This document shows positions 57,907 to 64,000 of a stretch of 64,000 nt of DNA, piece after piece. The DNA is from Luzula sylvatica (lineage: Eukaryota > Streptophyta > Magnoliopsida > Poales > Juncaceae). Positions within the stretch are counted from its first letter, which is position 1; the number at the start of each line of letters is the position of its first letter. The position numbers and the translations under genes are program-made. The stretch spans positions 52,137,355 to 52,201,354 of the forward strand of contig OX326960.1 of the NCBI GenBank assembly GCA_946800325.1, read 5' to 3'. Below the pieces are notes generated by a model, which ran no database searches, was not told the origin of the DNA, and saw only the letters and a program-made list of their open reading frames with translations.

Positions 57907-59737
57907 TGTCATGACCCAAGGTCTTTTGTGAAAATTTAATAAAATGAAGGACCTATCTGAATAATTCATTTGAAATAAGAATATGCCGGGAGTGAAGACT
58001 CTTCTTGAATAGGCATGGAGTTGTGAACCAAAACAAGGACGAGTATACATAGGAGCATGCACCGAGTCTATGGGAGAAGAATCGAGTATTGAGTGGCCAG
58101 CTAGGTTGTCAGAGTTTGTTAGAGTTTGTTAGTGTGTTTCTATAAATAGAAGGGACTGGGGAAGGGGAAATTATCGTGTAGGATACTCATTTGAGTTTGT
58201 ACGATCAAGAGATCTCAGTGAAGAGCCTCTTCTTCACTGAGAAGGAAAGCAATTTGCAATCCACCCCTTGTAATCCTTATTTCTATCAATAAAGAGTGAA
58301 TTTAGTGTGAAATTGAGTTTGAAATCAACTCAGTTCATGACAATTGGTATCAGATTCGGTTCGTCCTCCTTCCAAAACGCCGAGCACTAGATCATGGAAA
58401 AAAAGCAAGGTCACGGTGAAGAGGATCTGATCCACAAGCTGGTGAGAGATTCCTTGGAGTGGCAAACTCAGATCCAGCAGATCAAGCACGATCTGAAGCG
58501 AATCCACCAGAAAATTGGCGAGAATCAAGTATCCATTGCTTCCCAATTTGCTGAAGTGCGTGTCATGTTTGCTCAACTGATGAACAAATCCACCACTAGA
58601 GGTGATGGAAAATGCTCAGATCCAGTTGAAACGAGTCGCTGGAAGTGTAAAAACAAGATCGACAATGAGACCGTTGAGCATAACGAAGGGTTAAGGCAGT
58701 TTGAGTCGCTTGAGGTGCAATCGGTGCATCAGAACCTTGAGGAGATTCAAGCTGCCAACATCTCACAATCCGGCGACCAGCAGATTCATCGAGGAGTTCT
58801 TAACGACTACCGTGACTCGACCATTCCGAGAGAGATTCGCGACAAAGGGGTTAAAACGGCTTATATCTGGGAAGAAGGGATCTCAGCCAGGGGGGTTCGT
58901 CCACCTCAAGGTGTAGAATCTAGCGAATTTTTCAATTCCACCCCTAATTTTCAGACATATTCCCAAAATCGTGATCTGTCACTTCGACATCGCATGAACA
59001 TACCAGAAAGTGAAGGAGAAATTCCTCGTAGTTGGCTGGGAAATAAATCATCGAGGCTGAAAATTCGTGTCAAGTTCAATCCACAAGCTCGAGTGGAAAT
59101 CGCCAAATTTACGGGAAATATGTGGCAATGCTTCGAGGATCTGTTATTAATGAGGATATCGGGTGAATTCCATAATCGGAGACACAAAGAGACGGTGGTC
59201 GAGTACCGGGTTCAGCTCGAGAGCTTGCGACGGTTACGACTCTCTTCTCCGACAATTCCTGAAAATTAAACCTTGGGACGAGGTTTTAGAGGGGATGGTA
59301 TTGTCATGACCCAAGGTCTTTTGTGCAAATTAAATAAAATGAAGGACCTATCTGAATAATTCATTTGAAATAAGAATATGTCGGGAGTGAAGACTCTTCT
59401 TGAATAGGCATGGAGTTGTGAACCAAAACAAGGACGAGTATACATAGGAGCATGCACCGAGTCTATGGGAGAAGAATCGAGTATTGAGTGGCCAGCTAGG
59501 TTGTCAGAGTTTGTTAGAGTTTGTTAGTGTGTTTCTATAAATAGAAGGGACTGGGGAAGGGGAAATTATCGTGTAGGATACTCATTTGAGTTTGTACGAT
59601 CAAGAGATCTCAGTGAAGAGCCTCTTCTTCACTGAGAAGGAAAGCAATTTGCAATCCACCCCTTGTAATCCTTATTTCTATCAATAAAGAGTGAATTTAG
59701 TGTGAAATTGAGTTTGAAATCAACTCAGTTCATGACA
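57907..59737 (+). mobile_element. Element D: young gag-only LTR retrotransposon, TSD TCGCG
   Basis: LTRs at 57907-58342 and 59302-59737 are each 436 bp, TGTCATGACC...TTCATGACA, and differ at only three positions that I can find (all in the first 90 bp). TCGCG flanks both sides (57902-57906, 59738-59742). A primer site TGGTATCAGA (58345-58354) and polypurine AGAGGGGATGG (59288-59298) are in place. TATAAATA boxes lie at 58141-58148 and 59536-59543. The interior of 959 bp has one open frame. Without protease, RT or integrase it must be mobilised by another element. Confidence 0.95.
58394..59269 (+). CDS. Gag-like protein of element D, 291 residues
   Basis: An uninterrupted ATG-to-TAA frame filling nearly the whole interior, from 40 bp after the primer site to 18 bp before the polypurine tract. 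The first 70 residues look like a coiled coil (DLIHKLVRDSLEWQTQIQQI, IHQKIGEN, SQFAEVRVMFAQLM). The middle is polar. The end (WQCFEDLLLMRISGEFHN ... VVEYRVQLESL) resembles the second half of the retrotransposon gag domain of plant Ty3/gypsy elements. No CCHC knuckle is present. The intact frame in a young element suggests it is or recently was expressed. The gag assignment is inference from position and weak motif. Confidence 0.6.
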   Translation: MEKKQGHGEEDLIHKLVRDSLEWQTQIQQIKHDLKRIHQKIGENQVSIASQFAEVRVMFAQLMNKSTTRGDGKCSDPVETSRWKCKNKIDNETVEHNEGLRQFESLEVQSVHQNLEEIQAANISQSGDQQIHRGVLNDYRDSTIPREIRDKGVKTAYIWEEGISARGVRPPQGVESSEFFNSTPNFQTYSQNRDLSLRHRMNIPESEGEIPRSWLGNKSSRLKIRVKFNPQARVEIAKFTGNMWQCFEDLLLMRISGEFHNRRHKETVVEYRVQLESLRRLRLSSPTIPEN

Positions 59738-59742
59738 TCGCG

Positions 59743-60230
59743 ATGGAAGCAAGTAGATGGTAGACGTGCGTGATAGTAGGACAATGGAGATGCGGGGTTC
59801 TTGCGAGATTTTTGGGCTGCGATTCTTCTTCTTTTGCAACCGCCGCGACGATTTGTTGAGAGTTGCTGCAAGGAATTTGATCTTGGCTGGAATGGTCTTC
59901 GAGATCGAAATCGATAATTAACGATCGGATTGATTCCTAGATTGGATTAGGCCTCGGGTCGATTATCTTGGTTGGTGTAGGGTGCTCAACGATGGTGCTG
60001 ACTGTTGGCGACGGATGAGATTCTGATTTGGGAATTGATGGTTTCTTCTTAGCGAAGGAGTCAAAGGTTGAACGATGGCTAAAGATGGATCTGAATCGAG
60101 GATTTCTTCTCTCGCGGTCGCAATTGAAATCCAATCCGAATTGGATCAATTCCTTGAAGATAGTAGGCTAAAAACGGATATGACGCGAGGAAATACAAGA
60201 CTTAGCTATAGCCCTATTTAAGGATTCGAT
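59743..60230 (-). other. 5' interior of element C
   Basis: A 70-codon minus-strand frame (59937-60149) with Ser/Pro-rich composition (SHPSPTVSTIVEHPTPTK) may be a remnant of a gag-like reading frame; no domain recognised. Confidence 0.35.
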
Positions 60231-60586
60231 CACGAATCCTTACGAAAACAACCTCGAATTTATCAAGGAAAAGAGCAAGTCTTAGCTTGTGAATACAAGA
60301 CTTCTCTAATATTAAGAAGTTAGATACAAATTACATAATAATTATCTCACACTTAGCTATAGCCTTATTTACAGTTAACTACACGTACACACCCACACAC
60401 CCCACTAAGTATGTTCTCTCCACTACTTCTCCAATATATGGTCTACACTAGATTCATGATTTTTTTTTCCGAGGTAATTGCCCTTAGGCTGCTAGATTCA
60501 TGATTCATTTCATGAACCGAAACACATAATTAGAATATTTACAATTAAGTCCTTGACTTTGTACATTATACTCTCGGTTCATGACA

Positions 60587-60784
60587 TAGTTACCAACGTG
60601 ACAACAAGGAGAAAAGTAAATAAGAAAGAAACTAACCCTTCCAACGTGAACAATTTCACGTGGTACGGTTATATCCTTCTATTACATTGTATCCTCGAAG
60701 AGCCGGCGTGACCCTCGATTTTGGGAACCGGACTGGGACCTCATTTCCGTTGCGCCATGCTCAGGGTCGGGAGAATTTCCTTCA
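60587..60784 (+). mobile_element. 3' end fragment of LTR A
   Basis: Matches the last 200 bp of LTR A copies (CAATTTCACGTGGTA, GGGAACCGGACTGGGACCTC) and ends TTCCTTCA. Element C lies immediately to its left, and the hAT transposase sequence starts immediately to its right. Confidence 0.75.
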
Positions 60785-61595
60785 CTTGCATTGTTGGTTA
60801 AAATTCCGTAATCATTTCAATCACGTTTAGGAAAACTTCATTGCTCGTTTCATACAACTTCTCATGGCTTCCACGAAAAGAAAAATTATTTTTAGCAAGA
60901 AATTTCTCAATAGCAATTACCATAAACAAACAACATTATTTATCCTTATTAACTAATTCTTGAACAATGTTTATCTATTGTTTGATTCATTCCCAATGTA
61001 TTCTCAAGCTCGACCCATTTATTCAATGCAAGAAATGTACTCCTTACCTCTTTCATGCAGTTCAAGTCTTTTTCCAATATTTTTCAATTAGTATATTCAT
61101 TGATGGTCAATTAAGTAACATTTCCAACTTGCTTAAACACCTTACAACATAAACAAAATAATTTATCCAATGACTCGGAATATATGAGCCAATTTCTATC
61201 AATCATTCTTCATTTGTTAAATGTCGAACAAAATAAATAGGAGAATAAAGCCTACTATTACTGTCTTTAGGAAAATTAACAACACAATTTTTTTGCCTTT
61301 TAATAGATTATTTTTATACTAATAAATCATGAAATCTTTGACAAATGTTCTCCCAACTAACGGATCATTAATATTCACTAAATATCCTCTTCACTAATCA
61401 AATTATTATTTCCATCTTCATCAATCAAATTCTCGTTTCTTCTTTACCAACTAAATTCTCGTTTCCCACTCCATTAATCAAATTATTATTTGTATCGTCA
61501 TTAACCAAATTCTCGTTTGCCTCTTCATTAATAAAATTTTCATTTGCATCTTCATTAATAAAATTCGCATTTGCCTTGTTACTTGAGTGTTCCAT
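60785..61595 (-). pseudogene. hAT-family transposase remnant with TTF-type zinc-finger region
   Basis: Read from 61595 downward. An Asn/Glu-rich N-terminus is built from seven 27-bp repeats (NEDANENFI-like, about 61395-61580). Then come DPLVGRTFV, a FPKDSNSRLYSPIYFVRHL block typical of the TTF-type finger, NKWVELENTLGMNQTIDKH, a block matching the RIVAVVKFLAKNNLAFRG region, and VIEMITEF near 60810. Frameshifts and stops are frequent, and the CX2C part of the finger is lost. The reading is cut by the LTR A end at 60784. Family placement rests on the order of these recognised blocks. Confidence 0.7.
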
Positions 61596-64000
61596 CGATT
61601 TATTAGGGGTAACAATCTATCCATGACACCTCTTTGAGATTGAATAAAATTTTCGCGTCTTTCTTTCTTTATATACTTTTTTCATTTCCCGACAAATAAG
61701 TTCTTCTACGTGTCGTGATTATAACTACAATACAATGAAACAATTGTAAAATTCTCCATAATTAAACTAAATACAAATTGATTATAATCAAGAAGAAAAA
61801 ACACAAATTCTAACATACAATTTTGGATAATTAAACTTAATAATTATTGTACCTACAATTCTCGACAAGATGAAATCGATTTCTAAAATTTTCTGACAAG
61901 TTCACTGATTCTCAACACAATTATACCGGTAAGATCAAATTCACCGATTCTCTGGCCAAATTGATTTGAATCTCTGAAATTCTCAATCCTAAAAATTGGA
62001 GATCGGCTCAGCAAATTATTACGACACCTTCAATTAAAAAAGACATAACATTGAAGAAATTGGAGATCGATTCTCTGACGATTATTCACTGATGTTTATT
62101 TCAATTACAACAAATTCCTAATATACCTTCAATTCTCAAACTCTGAAACTGGAGATTGATTCTCTGAAATTGGAGATTGGAGAAATTCACTGAAAATTGG
62201 AGTTGGTGATTGATTCGTTTCTCTGAAACTGGCAATTATTTTAATTTCAGCAAATTTACTGGCGATTCAAGACATTGGAGATTGGTTTTCCGAAACCCCT
62301 GAAGATTGGAGAAATTGGGGATCGATTCGTTTTGCAAACTCTGCAAACACCGAAAATCCTGAAGATTTGGAGATTGATTCGTTTCTTGAAGAAAAAAGTT
62401 TCTTCTCTTCTCTGGTAGCGTGAGAAATCAGTTCTGGGAAAGGGGAGGGAAACAACTAACTCTAATCATCATTCTTCGTCGACGTCGCGTCGTGGCAATA
62501 AACATCAGTGATTGCAATATTTAAAAAAATGGCGGGAAGAAAGTTAACCTCTTCACCTCCTCCTCTTCTTCGCATGTGGCTTGTATTTTCTTTACCTCTT
62601 CTGTCCACTAACCATTTCCATATAATTCCTTTATTAGTTATTCACTCTACAGCTCCAGATTATTTCATCTATATATGCTTGTCCTTGAATTCGCTATTTC
62701 TTGTCATTAATTCTAAGTTTGTATTCTGATTTTTGCAGAACTTTAATGTTTCAATGAGTTGGTTCAATATTGTTCCTGTTTTTGGAAAAAACATATGAGT
62801 TTGCAATTTATCACAAATGGACTTTTTCTTTGTAAAAAAAATTTCGAAATTTGTGTTGATTTTTTAACTGAAAATTTAAATTTGCTTCAACTTCTAACAC
62901 ATCGCCCTTCCTTGTCCTAAATTAACGAATCATTTCTTCAATTTTATAAATCGTTTCTTGGAATTTACAAATTTCTTATGAGGAGAAAAAAAAAAATCTA
63001 GTTTGTTTGACTTTTTATGTGTGATGCAATTGCGAAATATAAGAAAAGATTTGTAATTTATTTGGATCAAGGCTGCGTAATTGCTTAATTTTGAGGTTGT
63101 GTGGCAATTTTAGCGTCTTGTGATTAATGTTGGTTAGCACATATTTACTTATATTTCATTAACAATATTACTAGAAACATAAGGACTAGAATGAAACCTG
63201 ATTTTCTCAACTTATTTTTTCTGGTAAACTTATAACAAGAGATTAATGTTGGTTGGCAAAATTTGTACCATCAGGTGAAATAACTTAGATAAGGGGACTA
63301 AATTGACTGAAAGTCCGAAACTCCGAATACATTCGTAAATTTTGGAAATTGGAAACTAAATCTTAAAATCAGCCAGTTTAGACAAAAAAAAAACGCTAAA
63401 ATCGAGGACTAAAACGTACAAACAACCAATTTAGACAAGATATTTGCTAAATCTTGTTTGAAATCTCGATTCAGACAAATTTTTGACTTAATCAAGATAA
63501 AGTTATCTCAGTACCTAGTGAGACTATGTGAAGGGAGGGTTAAAATTGGAAATTAATTTTTTGTCTCTTAAGTTTAACAGAAAACGTTAGATATGTACAA
63601 ATTTGATACAAGTTAAATTTAGAAGGAATATATATGATATTTACTAGTTTTGTAGGAACAAATTTGTTATTTAAGTGTTAAAGGAGGGATAAGCTAGTAA
63701 TTCCCCCCAACATATAACTATGATATTAAACGCAAATGAAATTATTTGTTTAAAATAATATCAAACAAAGTCATAAAAAAATACACCGAAATGAAGCGAG
63801 AGTATCATCTAGTTGTTTTTAATATTCATAATTAATTGATAAATGATACGGTTAGGATATTTCGATCATTTATACATTTTGGTCCATAATATTTTTAAAT
63901 AAATTATATACGATATTTCTAAAATACTTTTAGAATAATTCTAAATTAGTTTTATGATATTTCTAGATTAAATTTATAATATTTATGTGATATTTGTATT
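61596..64000. other. AT-rich DNA to the window end, no gene recognised
   Basis: 61860-62440 repeats words such as GAAATTGGAGATTGATTC in a degenerate way and may be the 5' flank of the hAT element. A minus-strand frame (62267-62455) covers the same repeats. A short plus-strand frame at 62529-62729 starts in a fair context (AAAATGGCGGGAAG) but has no recognisable family. 62730-64000 shows nothing. Confidence 0.5.

Larger units (their letters stand above)
53600..60586 (-). mobile_element. Element C: non-autonomous LTR retrotransposon, host of nested insertions
   Basis: Minus-strand LTR starts are seen at 60586 (TGTCATGAACCGAGAGTATAATG) and 56325 (TGTTATGAACCGAGAGTATAATG), with matching sequence below each (ACCATATATTGGAGAAGTAG). 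A polypurine-like AAAGGATGCGGTAT precedes the second. The 3' LTR is split at 56190 by the solo LTR A. The interior of about 2 kb, excluding insertions, shows only short frames with no RT or integrase. Repeated PPPKPNIK words occur at 56354-56560, and a 24-bp minisatellite lies at 57760-57885. No primer site was found, and the low-coordinate end is uncertain. The LTR start and polypurine context resemble element D. Confidence 0.55.

Noticed and set aside
62267..62729. Divergent pair of small frames at 62267-62455 (-) and 62529-62729 (+) as a bidirectional gene pair.
   Set aside because: The first is made of the degenerate GGAGATTGATTC repeat and the second has no family features.

Overview
The window is nuclear DNA from a flowering plant, probably a eudicot. 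The evidence is a five-exon PFA-DSP phosphatase gene with short AT-rich introns, fragments of plant AspRS, type-2 tryptophan synthase beta and RAD51B genes, and many LTR retrotransposons carrying the plant Ty1/copia initiator-Met primer site (TGGTATCAGAGC). Only the phosphatase looks like an intact host gene. Most of the rest is repeat DNA. The species cannot be told from the sequence.

Layout. 1-6.85 kb: AT-rich intergenic DNA with long (AT)n tracts, a TIR element and two palindromic MITEs. 6.85-8.25 kb: the PFA-DSP gene. 8.68-9.27 kb: a hAT-type MITE with an 8-bp target-site duplication (TSD). 10.7-17.2 kb: a minus-strand copia-type LTR (family B) split by a 5.6-kb LINE with a 15-bp TSD. 17.7-21.4 kb: a string of LTRs (family A and an unassigned relative) with almost no internal sequence. 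21.5-26.7 kb: gene fragments all on the plus strand, namely an AspRS N-terminal part fused to a TrpB2 C-terminal part, an AT-rich minisatellite, a RAD51B fragment with a mutated Walker A motif, and one unrecognised exon. 27.0-40.6 kb: opposed, mutually broken copia elements, one with a solo family B LTR inserted (TSD TTGGG). 40.6-53.26 kb: about 100 copies of a 124-125 bp satellite monomer in an alternating A/B dimer arrangement. 53.6-60.8 kb: a nest of elements, with solo LTR B inside solo LTR A inside a non-autonomous LTR element (C) that also holds a young gag-only LTR element (D, LTRs 436 bp, TSD TCGCG). 60.8-61.6 kb: a broken TTF-finger hAT transposase. 61.6-64 kb: AT-rich DNA with no gene recognised.

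The most unusual signal is a set of 16-bp palindromes with near-constant arms (GTCCGT...ACGGAC and variants) and interchangeable central four bases. They occur as doublets whose units start 21-23 bp (mostly 22 bp) apart, upstream of the TATA box of LTRs in at least two LTR families and also in copia leader regions. Core type does not follow LTR family, which suggests a modular, exchangeable cassette. The second main finding is the AspRS::TrpB2 chimera, whose join falls in a Gly-Leu pair shared by both parents.
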